This document shows positions 6,013-13,212 of a stretch of DNA of 13,212 bases, piece by piece. The position numbers and the translations under genes are program-made. Source of the stretch: JBFGWM01 sp041588495 (GTDB lineage: Bacteria; Pseudomonadota; Gammaproteobacteria; Pseudomonadales; JBFGWM01); the NCBI GenBank assembly GCA_041588495.1, contig JBFGWM010000054.1:1-13212 (forward strand). The letters run 5' to 3'. Positions within the stretch are counted from its first letter, which is position 1; every line of letters begins with the position of its first letter. The notes under the pieces are model-generated. The model was not told the DNA's origin, ran no database searches, and was given only the letters and a program-made list of their open reading frames with translations.

Positions 6013-6786
6013 ATGACCAGCCCCGCAGTACCGGTCGTCCTCGCATTTTCCGGTCACGACCCCACCGGTGGCGCCGGGATTGCCGCGGACATCACCGCCA
6101 TCCGCGCCCAGGGTTGCCACTGTTTCCCGGTGGTCACCACGCTGACCGTGCAGGACACCGGAAACGTGCACGAGGTCTCCGCGGTCGACGCCGAACTGGT
6201 TTACCGACAGGCGCGGGTACTGCTCAATGACACCCGGGTTTCCGCCTTCAAGATCGGAATCTGTGGCAGCGTCGCCAACCTGCAGATGATTGCCTCGCTG
6301 CTCGACGAGTACCCCGAGATCCCGGTGGTCACCGACCCGGTGCTGCGCGCCGGAGGCGGCTTTGATCTCGCCGACGATGCCATGGTCGAGGCATTGCGCA
6401 GCCTGCTGGTTCCGCGCAGCACGCTGGTGCTGCCCAACCTGGCCGAACTCGAGGCCCTGGCCCCGGAACCGGGCGACGCCGCTTCACGGGCAGCGAACCT
6501 GGTCGATGCGGGTTGCACCTGGGTACTGGTCACCGCCGCGGATTCCGGCGCGGACCCGGTCGTCAACACCCTGTATGGTCCCGAGGGCGAGGCCATCGCG
6601 TATTCCTGGCCACGCCTGCACGGCACGTTCCACGGCTCGGGATGCACCCTGGCCGCCGCGACCGCTGCGCGACTTGCCCGCCACGGCGACATGAAAACCT
6701 CGGTCGAGGCCGGGCAGCGTTACACCTGGGGCTGCCTGGACCGCGCCATCCGCATCGGCGCGGGCCAGGCCATACCGGCCCGATGA
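6013..6786 (+). CDS. thiD: Hydroxymethylpyrimidine/phosphomethylpyrimidine kinase
   Basis: ThiD phosphorylates HMP and then HMP-phosphate, giving the pyrimidine half of thiamine. The protein has 257 residues. The substrate-binding start FSGHDPTGGAGIAADI (12-27) is the gammaproteobacterial variant of the usual AGSDPSGGAGIQAD. TLTVQDTGNV, VTDPVLRAGGG (106-115) and PNLAELEAL are ribokinase-fold motifs, and GTFHGSGCTLAAA (204-216) is the anion-hole loop with Cys211, matching E. coli Cys213. The usual VKGGH segment is replaced by VTAADSG, so it belongs to a divergent subgroup as in Pseudomonas. The ATG is 12 bp after hemJ, with GAGG overlapping the hemJ stop. Its last four bases overlap the start of thiE (ATGA). 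Confidence 0.94.
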   Translation: MTSPAVPVVLAFSGHDPTGGAGIAADITAIRAQGCHCFPVVTTLTVQDTGNVHEVSAVDAELVYRQARVLLNDTRVSAFKIGICGSVANLQMIASLLDEYPEIPVVTDPVLRAGGGFDLADDAMVEALRSLLVPRSTLVLPNLAELEALAPEPGDAASRAANLVDAGCTWVLVTAADSGADPVVNTLYGPEGEAIAYSWPRLHGTFHGSGCTLAAATAARLARHGDMKTSVEAGQRYTWGCLDRAIRIGAGQAIPAR

Positions 6787-7418
6787 GGATGCCCGCGGAG
6801 TCCGGCCTCTACGCCATCACCGACCCCGAATTGTGCCGCGAGCCCGGGCTTGTCGCTGCCGTGGAGAGCGCCCTGCGGGGCGGCGCCACGATGGTGCAAT
6901 ATCGCGACAAGACCGCCTCCCGTGACCAGCGCCTGCGCGAAGCGGGAGAACTGCTCGCGATATGCCGCCGTTTCGCAAAACCGTTGATCGTCAACGATGA
7001 CCTCGATATCGCCCTGGCCCTGGACGCGGACGGCCTGCATGTCGGCGCCGCCGACGGCGACCCGCGCCGCATGCGGGCAGCGCTGAAACCGGGAATGCTG
7101 CTTGGCGTGTCCTGCTACGACTCGCTCGATGCTGCGCTGGACGCCGAACGCGCGGGCGCCGATTACGTCGCCTTCGGCAGCCTGTTCGCCTCCTCCACCA
7201 AGCCGGTCGCGCGCCGCGCGCCGCTGTCGCTGCTCCGCGAAGCGCGGGCTCGACTGGGAATACCGGTTGTGGCGATCGGCGGAATTACGTTGGATAATGC
7301 GCCGCAGGTCATCGCCGCCGGCGCGCAGTACATTGCCGTGATCGGCGGGCTGTTCGGCGCGACGGACATCGAGTCCACGGCCGCCGGGTTCGTGGCCTGT
7401 TTCAACCCCAAACCCTGA
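6783..7418 (+). CDS. thiE: Thiamine-phosphate synthase
   Basis: ThiE joins HMP-pyrophosphate and thiazole phosphate to thiamine phosphate. The 211 residues form a TIM barrel of normal length with the expected motifs: MVQYRDK (37-43, pyrophosphate/base contacts), LIVNDDLDIAL (68-78), DGLHVG (83-88), GVSCYD, the FGSLFASSTKP loop (131-141) and VVAIGGI (162-168) with the C-terminal phosphate loop around 187-192. A typical glutamine after DGxHxG is alanine here. The ATG at 6783 overlaps the thiD TGA as ATGA and lacks a good ribosome site, so translation is probably coupled to thiD. A second ATG at 6789 is possible. The open frame extends much further upstream, but that part is only a shadow over thiD. 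Confidence 0.95.
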   Translation: MRMPAESGLYAITDPELCREPGLVAAVESALRGGATMVQYRDKTASRDQRLREAGELLAICRRFAKPLIVNDDLDIALALDADGLHVGAADGDPRRMRAALKPGMLLGVSCYDSLDAALDAERAGADYVAFGSLFASSTKPVARRAPLSLLREARARLGIPVVAIGGITLDNAPQVIAAGAQYIAVIGGLFGATDIESTAAGFVACFNPKP

Positions 7419-7434
7419 CCATTCCCAGGCGCCA

Positions 7435-8718
7435 ATGACACGTTCCGAATCACTTTTCGAAGCTTCCCGCACTCACATTCCCGGAGGCGTGAACTCGCCG
7501 GTACGCGCGTTCCGCGGTGTCGGCGGAACCCCGGTGTTCTTTACGGACGGCGAGGGCGCCTGGCTGACCGACGCCGACGGCCGCCGCTACGTGGACTACG
7601 TCTGCTCCTGGGGGCCGATGGTGCTGGGTCACCGCAATCCGGAAGTCCTTGCCGCGGTGCGCGCGCAACTCGACCACGGGCTGGGCTACGGCGCACCCAC
7701 CGAGCTCGAGCTGCGCATGGCCGAGAAACTCTGCTCACTGGTCCCGTCCATGGACAAGGTGCGCATGGTCAACTCCGGCACCGAGGCCACCATGAGCGCG
7801 ATCCGCCTCGCCCGGGGTTTCACCGGGCGCGACCACATCGTCAAGTTCGAGGGCTGCTATCACGGGCATGCGGACGTGCTGCTGGTCAGCGCCGGCAGCG
7901 GGGCGCTGACCCTGGGCGTGCCCAGTTCCCCGGGTGTTCCCGCCGCCTGCGCCGAGCTCACCTTGACCGCGACATTCAACGACCCCGACTCCGTGACTGC
8001 GCTGTTCGAGCGCTTGGGGGACCAGATCGCCTGCATCATCGTGGAGCCGGTCGCGGGCAACATGAACTGCATACCGCCGGACCCGGGTTTCCTCGAGGGA
8101 CTGCGTGACGTGTGCGACCGTTACGGCGCGCTGCTGATTTTCGACGAGGTCATGACCGGCTTCCGCGTCGCCACCGGCGGCGCCCAGGAACGCTTCGGCG
8201 TACGCCCGGACCTGACCACCCTCGGCAAGGTCATCGGCGGCGGACTGCCGGTTGGCGCCTTCGGCGGGCGTGGCGAGGTCATGGACCACCTGGCCCCCGA
8301 CGGCCCGGTTTACCAGGCCGGAACCCTCTCGGGCAACCCGGTGGCGCTGAGCGCCGGTCTCGCGACCCTGGAACGGGCCGCGACTCCCGCGGTACAGGAA
8401 CAACTGGATGGGATTACCAGCCGCCTGACCGAGGGGCTGCGCGAGCTCGCGAGGGCGGCCGGCATCGACTTCACCACCAACCGGGTCGGCAGCATGTTCG
8501 GGATGTTCTTTACGGGTACCGACCCGGTGCGCGGCTACGCGGATGTGTGCGCCTGCGACCAGGACCGCTTTCGGCGTTTTTTCCACGCCATGCTGGCGGA
8601 GGGCGTCTACCTGGCGCCGTCGGCGTTCGAGGCCGGCTTCGTATCGACCGCCCATGGCGAGGCCGAGATCGCGCACACCCTCGCGGCGGCGGAGAAGGCG
8701 TTCGCGTCCCTCAGCTGA
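7435..8718 (+). CDS. hemL: Glutamate-1-semialdehyde 2,1-aminomutase
   Basis: HemL converts glutamate-1-semialdehyde to 5-aminolevulinate, the end of the C5 route that commits carbon to tetrapyrroles. The 427 residues match the family length. It begins SESLFEASRTHIPGGVNSPVRAF and shows NSGTEA (113-118), FEGCYHGH, FDEVMTGFR with the PLP-ring aspartate Asp237, and TTLGKVIGGGLPVGAFGGR with the PLP lysine at residue 265, the same number as in E. coli. GTLSGNP and SMFGMFF are further family marks. The ATG is 16 bp after thiE with an AGGCG ribosome site. It is the last gene of the rightward cluster and converges on the TPR lipoprotein gene with 30 bp between stops; no convincing terminator hairpin is seen there. 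From memory, the thiD-thiE-hemL order is conserved in Pseudomonas. Confidence 0.97.
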   Translation: MTRSESLFEASRTHIPGGVNSPVRAFRGVGGTPVFFTDGEGAWLTDADGRRYVDYVCSWGPMVLGHRNPEVLAAVRAQLDHGLGYGAPTELELRMAEKLCSLVPSMDKVRMVNSGTEATMSAIRLARGFTGRDHIVKFEGCYHGHADVLLVSAGSGALTLGVPSSPGVPAACAELTLTATFNDPDSVTALFERLGDQIACIIVEPVAGNMNCIPPDPGFLEGLRDVCDRYGALLIFDEVMTGFRVATGGAQERFGVRPDLTTLGKVIGGGLPVGAFGGRGEVMDHLAPDGPVYQAGTLSGNPVALSAGLATLERAATPAVQEQLDGITSRLTEGLRELARAAGIDFTTNRVGSMFGMFFTGTDPVRGYADVCACDQDRFRRFFHAMLAEGVYLAPSAFEAGFVSTAHGEAEIAHTLAAAEKAFASLS

Positions 8719-8748
8719 GCAGGGGAATCACCGCCTGACCGTCCGCGA

Positions 8749-9351
8749 TCATTTCCACCAGCGCCAGTCCTCGCGACGCAGCCGCTGGGCCTCTTCACGC
8801 GCGGCGTCCTCGCCCGCGGCATCGCCACGCGCACGCCGGCAGTCCGCGATCAGTTCCCACAAGTCCGCCTGCAGGCGGGTCTGCCCGGAAGCGAGGGCCA
8901 GTGACTTGCGTGCCATCTGCTCCCCCTGGGCGGGGTTGCCCTGGGCCAGCTTGACCGCGCCGAGTTGCTGGTAGATCCGCGGGTCACGCGGCGCGATGCG
9001 TTGCGCCCGCTCCAGGGTGGCGGCCGCCTCGGCGTGGCGTCCCGCCTGCAGGTATTCGTCGGCCTGGGCCATCAGTTCGACCACCGCGGGATTGCTGCTC
9101 GACTCCATGCGCTCCACGGTACGCGGCGCGCTGCGGGGCTCCCGGGCCGGGGCCGGCTCGGGTTGTTCCGGCACGCTTTCAGGGGCGGGTTCATGATGCT
9201 CTTCGCGATGCGGCTCGCCGCGGTCCTCGACCGGAACCTGGCGGGGTGAACCGGCCGGATAGCGGTCATAGCCGGGCAATGCACATCCCTGCATGAGCAG
9301 GATTCCGAACAGCACCAGGCTACGCGTCGGGCGACCGGCAGACAGCAACAT
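8749..9351 (-). CDS. lpoP: TPR lipoprotein, probable PBP1b activator of the LpoP type
   Basis: The 200-residue lipoprotein starts at the ATG at 9351, which shares its A with the TGA of mrcB (TGATG) and has AGAGG within the mrcB end as ribosome site. The signal sequence ends in MQGC, with Cys23 lipidated and Ala24 after it (outer membrane). Residues about 28-85 form a Pro/Glu/Arg-rich flexible tether. Residues about 88-190 hold tandem TPR helices (VVELMAQADEYLQAGRHAEAAATLERAQ; IYQQLGAVKLAQGNPAQGEQMARKSL; LWELIADCRRARGDAAGEDAAREEAQ). The ending is WRWWK. LpoP of Pseudomonas aeruginosa is an outer-membrane lipoprotein with just this tether-plus-TPR design, encoded with the PBP1b gene and required for PBP1b function. 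The assignment rests on architecture and operon position rather than residue alignment. A longer frame from 9375 is rejected because it would damage the signal peptide. Confidence 0.82.
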   Translation of the reverse strand: MLLSAGRPTRSLVLFGILLMQGCALPGYDRYPAGSPRQVPVEDRGEPHREEHHEPAPESVPEQPEPAPAREPRSAPRTVERMESSSNPAVVELMAQADEYLQAGRHAEAAATLERAQRIAPRDPRIYQQLGAVKLAQGNPAQGEQMARKSLALASGQTRLQADLWELIADCRRARGDAAGEDAAREEAQRLRREDWRWWK

Positions 9352-11687
9352 CAGCGAAACCACCTCTTGAACCACTCCTTGACCGGGTACAGCACCTCGG
9401 CGCAGGGATGCCGCGCCACGGGCTCCGAGCCCTCGATGAACGGGATGTACCGGGCGCCCTCGCAGTTTTCACCGCTGAGCCGCCCGCTGCCCTCGTCGAT
9501 CCAGTGGTAGCGGACGCGATCCGGCACCCCGGCGATCAGCGGCTGGGGGCGCAGATGGTACATCAGGTCCGTCCATACCTGCAGTGCCCCGCTGGAACCG
9601 GTCAGCGGAGTCGGACCGTTATCGTCACGTCCGAGCCAGACCACGGCAAGCAGGTTACCCGTGTAACCTGCGAACCAGCTGTCACGCAGGTCGTTGGTGG
9701 TCCCGGTCTTGCCGGCCGCCTGCAGGTCCTGGGGAAGCCGGCGATAGGCGCTGGCCCCGGTTCCCTCGGCCATCGCCACCTGCAGGCCGTACTGCAGCAG
9801 GTGCACGTACGCCGGATCAATCTTCTCCTCCACCGCCAACGGGTAGCGGTTGAGCGGCTCCCCGCGGGCATTCAGTACATCGCGAATGGACCGCACGTGC
9901 ACACTGAAACCGGCGCCGGCGAGGGTCTGATATATCCCCGCGACTTCCAGCGGACTCAACTCCACGGATCCCAGCAACAGGGATGGGTACGGATTCACGT
10001 CGCGCTCGATCCCGAGCCTGCGCAGGGTTCCCGCCACTTCGCTGACCCCGACCTCCAGGCCCATGCGCGCGGTGGCCTGGTTCAGTGAACGCGCCAGGGC
10101 CCGGTAAAGCGGCACCTCGCCATGGCTTTCCTTGTCGAAATTACGCGGTTCCCACACGTCGCCACGCCGTGACTCGACGCGGATCGGGCTGTCGTCGAGC
10201 AGGGTCGCGAGGGTGTAGCGGCGGGGATTCTGCAGCGCGGTCAGGTATACCGCCGGCTTCACCAGCGAACCGATCGGGCGCACCGCGTCCAGAGCGCGGT
10301 TGAACCCCGAGAATCGTGCCTGGCGACCGCCGACGACCGCCAGCACCTCGCCACCCTCGGTACGGGTGACCACCATCGCGCCCTCGATCTCGCCGCTGCC
10401 GACCCCGTAACCCTTTTCCAGCGAGGAGACCGTGCGATCCATGCTGCGCTCGGCACGCCACTGCACCCGCGGGTCAAGGGTCGTGAAAATGCGCAGTCCC
10501 TCCGAGGTCAGGTCCTCCTCGCGGTAATCGCGGCGCAACTGCCGCCGCACCAGGTCGATAAATGCGGGGAACATGGCGTCCGACCACGAGGGACTGGGCG
10601 CAATGCCCAGGGGTTGCTTCGCCGCGGCGGCCGCCTGGTCTGCGGAAACGGCGCCTTCGCGAACCATGATGTCGAGCACCAGGTTGCGGCGAGCGGTCGC
10701 GCGTTTCGGGAATCGCCGCGGGTTGTAATAGGAAGGGCCCTTGACCATGCCGACCAGCAGCGCCACCTGGTGCAATTCGAGTTCCGCGAGCGGACGGCCG
10801 AAGTAGAACTGCGCGCCGAGACCGAAGCCGTGAATCGCGCGGCGTCCGGACTGGCCCAGGTACACCTCGTTCAGGTAGGCCTCGAGGATCTCGTCCTTGG
10901 AATAGTGGAAATCCAGCAGCAGCGCCATCACCGCCTCGATCCCCTTGCGGACCAGGGTGCGGTCACTCGACAGGTAGAAATTCTTCACCAGCTGCTGGGT
11001 GAGCGTGCTGCCGCCCTGCACGAAACCGCGAGCGCGGACGTTGGCGACCATCGCCCGCGCGATCGCCCGGAACGCGATGCCGTGGTGCTCGTAGTAGTTG
11101 CGGTCCTCGACCGAGACCAGCGCATCAACCAGGTGCGGGGGCACCTGTGACAGGTTGATCAGGACCCGGTCCTCGCGGTGCGCGGGGTAGATCCCCCCGA
11201 TCAGGAGCGGATCGAGGCGCGCGATGCTGACCCGACCGCCACCCGACTCGCGCAGGCTGTCCACGGTGTCACCGCGATAACGGAGTTCCAGCTTGCGACC
11301 ACGCTCGGCACCGTCCCAGAAGCGGAAGCCGCGGCTGTGCAGGATGATGCGCTCACCGATGCGGCGAAACTCGCCCGGCTGCTCGACCCTGTCCCGTTCC
11401 TTGTAGCCGATGGCCCGCAATTCGCGAACCAGTTCGCCGGGCGGGTAATCGAGACCGGGATGCAGTTCAAGGGGTCGCGCGTACACGCGCGCGGGGACGG
11501 ACCAACGCTTGCCCTCGAACTTGTGGCGCACCACGGCGTCGAGGTAGACGACGGCCAGCAGGGCAACAACCGCCCCGGCCAGCACCAGCTTGAGGAACAG
11601 GCCGCGCAGGGAAAACCCCGGCCGCCCGCCCGACGCGCGCTGCTTGCCGTTTCCGCGTTTCTTGCGCCCGCCGCCGGAGTTAGCCAT
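9351..11687 (-). CDS. mrcB: Bifunctional penicillin-binding protein 1b
   Basis: This class A PBP polymerises lipid II and crosslinks the glycan in the periplasm. It has 778 residues from the ATG at 11687. There is a basic cytoplasmic tail (1-28), a membrane helix (about 29-49), then a UB2H-like region (about 60-160) typical of PBP1b and used by its lipoprotein activator. The GT51 glycosyltransferase shows VEDRNYYEHHG with catalytic Glu194, GGSTLTQQLVKN (225-236) and EAYLNEVYLG. The transpeptidase has SLVK (Ser474-Lys477), SLN (534-536) and KTGTT (660-664). Two cysteines (742 and 762) near the C-terminus could form a disulfide. The open frame extends to a GTG at 11738, but the ATG gives the expected short basic tail. 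There is no clear ribosome site, and a TATACT lies just upstream. lpoP follows with a one-base overlap. Confidence 0.96.
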   Translation of the reverse strand: MANSGGGRKKRGNGKQRASGGRPGFSLRGLFLKLVLAGAVVALLAVVYLDAVVRHKFEGKRWSVPARVYARPLELHPGLDYPPGELVRELRAIGYKERDRVEQPGEFRRIGERIILHSRGFRFWDGAERGRKLELRYRGDTVDSLRESGGGRVSIARLDPLLIGGIYPAHREDRVLINLSQVPPHLVDALVSVEDRNYYEHHGIAFRAIARAMVANVRARGFVQGGSTLTQQLVKNFYLSSDRTLVRKGIEAVMALLLDFHYSKDEILEAYLNEVYLGQSGRRAIHGFGLGAQFYFGRPLAELELHQVALLVGMVKGPSYYNPRRFPKRATARRNLVLDIMVREGAVSADQAAAAAKQPLGIAPSPSWSDAMFPAFIDLVRRQLRRDYREEDLTSEGLRIFTTLDPRVQWRAERSMDRTVSSLEKGYGVGSGEIEGAMVVTRTEGGEVLAVVGGRQARFSGFNRALDAVRPIGSLVKPAVYLTALQNPRRYTLATLLDDSPIRVESRRGDVWEPRNFDKESHGEVPLYRALARSLNQATARMGLEVGVSEVAGTLRRLGIERDVNPYPSLLLGSVELSPLEVAGIYQTLAGAGFSVHVRSIRDVLNARGEPLNRYPLAVEEKIDPAYVHLLQYGLQVAMAEGTGASAYRRLPQDLQAAGKTGTTNDLRDSWFAGYTGNLLAVVWLGRDDNGPTPLTGSSGALQVWTDLMYHLRPQPLIAGVPDRVRYHWIDEGSGRLSGENCEGARYIPFIEGSEPVARHPCAEVLYPVKEWFKRWFR

Positions 11688-11695
11688 GGCGCGGA

Positions 11696-11701
11696 AGTAT
11701 A
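11696..11701 (-). promoter_or_regulatory. Candidate -10 element directly upstream of mrcB
   Basis: Reading leftward, TATACT (11701-11696) matches five of six bases of the -10 consensus and stands only eight bases before the mrcB ATG, which lacks a Shine-Dalgarno sequence. If used, transcription would start at or next to the ATG, giving a leaderless or near-leaderless message. No good -35 lies at normal spacing; TTGGCG is present but only 12 bp away. The rest of the 125-bp divergent gap (11688-11812) shows no strong promoter for the rightward gene; TATCCT at 11774-11779 is the best candidate. Confidence 0.3.
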
Positions 11702-11812
11702 ACCCGATGCGATCGCCAACCGTGTCCCTAATTGCCACGCCCCGACCCGGTGCGCTGGCGCGTCCCGGTGGTGTATCCTTCCCGCTCCCGATGTCCAGGA
11801 CAGGAGCGATCG

Positions 11813-13212
11813 GTGACCGAGAAACTGATCACGGCACTACAGAATCCGGCGCTTTACGACCATCCCGTGGAAGGTTTCGAAGTGATCCAGACCCATATCT
11901 CCTGGGTCATACTCACCGGACCCTGGGCCTACAAGGTCAAGAAACCGATGAATTTCGGGTTCCTGGACTTCACCTCGCTGGAAAAGCGCCGCCACTTCTG
12001 CGCCGAGGAACTGCGCCTCAACCAGCGCCTGGCGCCGGACATCTATGACCGGGTCATCCCCATCAGCGGCACCGAGTCCGAGCCACGCCTCGACGACGGC
12101 AACCCGGTCATCGAATATGCCCTGCGGATGCGCCAGTTCCCCCAGGAGGAACTGCTCAGCCGGTCGGAAACCGAGGGCCGGCTGCAGGCCGCGGACATCG
12201 ACCAGCTGGCGACCATCATCGCCGACTTTCACGCGGGCATCCCGGTGGCCGGCGGGGACACGCCGTGGGGCGAACCGGAACAGGTGCATGCCCCGGTGCG
12301 ACAGAACTTCGAGCAGATCAGGCCACTGCTCAGCGACCCCGCCGACCTCGGACAACTGGACCTGCTCGAGGGCTGGGCCGAGGCCACCTTCCAGCGCCTG
12401 CAGGGCACCTTCAGCCTGCGTCGCGAGCAGGGCCATATCCGCGAATGCCACGGCGACATCCACCTGGGCAACATCACCCGCTTCAACGGCGAGCTGCGTA
12501 TCTTTGACTGCATCGAGTTCAACGACGAATTCAAGTGGATCGACACGATCAGCGACGTCGGCTTCCTGGTCATGGACCTGGAGGACCGCGGTCACCCCGA
12601 TCTCGCCGCGCGCCTGATCAACCGCTACCTGGAACTGACCGGCGACTACCCGGCCCTGGCGTTGCTCGATTACTACAAGGCCTACCGCGCGATGGTTCGC
12701 GCCAAGGTGGGCCTGTTCCGGCTCGGTGAGGAGAGCCTGGGCGACGAACAGCGCGCGGCGATCCTCGCGCAATACCGGAGTTACACCGGCCTCGCTGAGC
12801 GTTGTGCGCGGATTCCGCAGCCCTACCTGCTGACCATGCATGGCGTTTCCGGCACCGGCAAGAGCACGGTCAGCCGCGCGCTGGTGGAAAAACTCGGCAT
12901 GGTGCGGATTCGCTCGGATGTCGAACGCAAGCGCCTGCACGGGCTCAGCGAAAGCGCGCGCACCCGTTCCGAGATGGACTCCGGCATCTATACCGCGAAC
13001 TCCACCGAGGAGACCTACCAGCGCCTCGCGGTACTGGCGGCCTCGGTGCTGCTGTGCGGTGTCCCCGTGGTCATCGACGCCACCTTCCTGCGACGCGAGC
13101 AGCGTGACCAGTTCCACCGCCTGGCCGAAGACCTCGGCGTGGCGCACCTGGTGGTTTCCTGCATGACCGATGTCGAGTCGGCCCGGGCATGGGTGGAGCA
13201 GCGCACCCGCGA
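11813..13212 (+). CDS. Aminoglycoside-phosphotransferase-like kinase fused to P-loop kinase (3' end outside window)
   Basis: The frame is open from GTG 11813 to the window end (466 codons, no stop), with AGGAG six bases upstream of the start. The N-terminal half (about 20-310) is an aminoglycoside-phosphotransferase/ChoK-like kinase. It has the lysine-rich strand WAYKVKKP (38-45), the catalytic loop CHGDIHLGN with Asp215 and Asn220, and the metal site IFDCIEFND with Asp232. The C-terminal half starts with a Walker A motif GVSGTGKST (344-352), followed by RSDVERKRLHG (367-377) and VVIDATFLRREQR (419-431), as in the AAA_33/gluconate-kinase type of small-molecule kinases. The two-domain family is widespread and generally annotated as bifunctional aminoglycoside phosphotransferase/ATP-binding protein. 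Its true substrate is, to my knowledge, unknown, and antibiotic resistance should not be assumed. It is divergent from mrcB-lpoP. Confidence 0.9.
   Translation, partial: MTEKLITALQNPALYDHPVEGFEVIQTHISWVILTGPWAYKVKKPMNFGFLDFTSLEKRRHFCAEELRLNQRLAPDIYDRVIPISGTESEPRLDDGNPVIEYALRMRQFPQEELLSRSETEGRLQAADIDQLATIIADFHAGIPVAGGDTPWGEPEQVHAPVRQNFEQIRPLLSDPADLGQLDLLEGWAEATFQRLQGTFSLRREQGHIRECHGDIHLGNITRFNGELRIFDCIEFNDEFKWIDTISDVGFLVMDLEDRGHPDLAARLINRYLELTGDYPALALLDYYKAYRAMVRAKVGLFRLGEESLGDEQRAAILAQYRSYTGLAERCARIPQPYLLTMHGVSGTGKSTVSRALVEKLGMVRIRSDVERKRLHGLSESARTRSEMDSGIYTANSTEETYQRLAVLAASVLLCGVPVVIDATFLRREQRDQFHRLAEDLGVAHLVVSCMTDVESARAWVEQRTR

Noticed and set aside
6513..6782. 90-codon in-frame upstream extension of thiE over thiD
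   Set aside because: The extension is Arg/Gly/His-rich, overlaps the conserved GSGC motif of thiD in another frame, and ThiE of normal length starts at 6783.
7735..8676. 313-codon minus-strand frame opposite hemL
   Set aside because: hemL covers the region with all family motifs intact; the antisense product has shadow-type composition and no domain.
8719..8748. Possible terminator between convergent hemL and lpoP
   Set aside because: I found no stable hairpin or T-run in the 30 bp; if termination occurs here it is not visible as an intrinsic terminator.
11837..13147. 436-codon open frame on the minus strand opposite the dual-kinase gene
   Set aside because: It lies antisense to a frame with clear kinase and Walker motifs. 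Its translation is rich in Ala, Arg, Gly, His, Asp and Gln with no recognisable domain. Such shadows are common in GC-rich DNA.
11813..13212. Aminoglycoside resistance gene
   Set aside because: The kinase fold is shared with many housekeeping kinases; the fused P-loop domain and chromosomal setting argue against a resistance determinant.

Overview
The window is a compact, GC-rich stretch of bacterial chromosome with 14 protein genes, two of them cut by the window edges, and almost no intergenic space. I see no mobile elements, RNA genes, CRISPR arrays or long repeats. The gene order anmK / erpA / bactofilin / coiled-coil membrane protein / argC, followed by thiD-thiE-hemL and by mrcB with a TPR lipoprotein, is from memory the order found in Pseudomonas and related Gammaproteobacteria. 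The proteins resemble gammaproteobacterial types throughout. A GC-rich gammaproteobacterium, possibly of the Chromatiales/Ectothiorhodospiraceae kind, is the best guess; the genus cannot be fixed from this sequence.

Layout. (1) 1-351 (+): the 3' end of anmK (murein recycling). (2) 359-3636 (-): a five-gene block read leftward, argC, a DUF6776-like coiled-coil membrane protein, a bactofilin, erpA (Fe-S cluster delivery) and a DsrE-like lipoprotein. A good sigma70-type promoter lies in front of erpA, so the last two genes can be transcribed separately. (3) 3637-3740: a 104-bp divergent promoter region with one AT-rich core that could serve as -10 in both directions. (4) 3741-8718 (+): a tight five-gene set, a CLC chloride channel/transporter with C-terminal CBS domains, hemJ, thiD, thiE and hemL. 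It mixes heme synthesis (first committed and penultimate steps) with thiamine synthesis. (5) 8749-11687 (-): mrcB (PBP1b) and a TPR lipoprotein matching the LpoP type of PBP1b activator, coupled through a TGATG overlap. (6) 11813-end (+): a long open frame, cut by the window end, for a two-domain protein with an aminoglycoside-phosphotransferase-like kinase and a P-loop kinase.

Cell-envelope construction runs through the window (AnmK, bactofilin, PBP1b, LpoP, two lipoproteins), mixed with cofactor biosynthesis (ErpA, HemJ, HemL, ThiD, ThiE) and arginine synthesis (ArgC). Most of this is conserved housekeeping. I do not see a clear new defence or mobile system. The points most worth a second look are the channel-like residues in the CLC protein, the lipidated DsrE-like protein beside erpA, the uncharacterised dual-kinase protein beside the PBP1b operon, and the dyad/tandem repeat over the erpA promoter.
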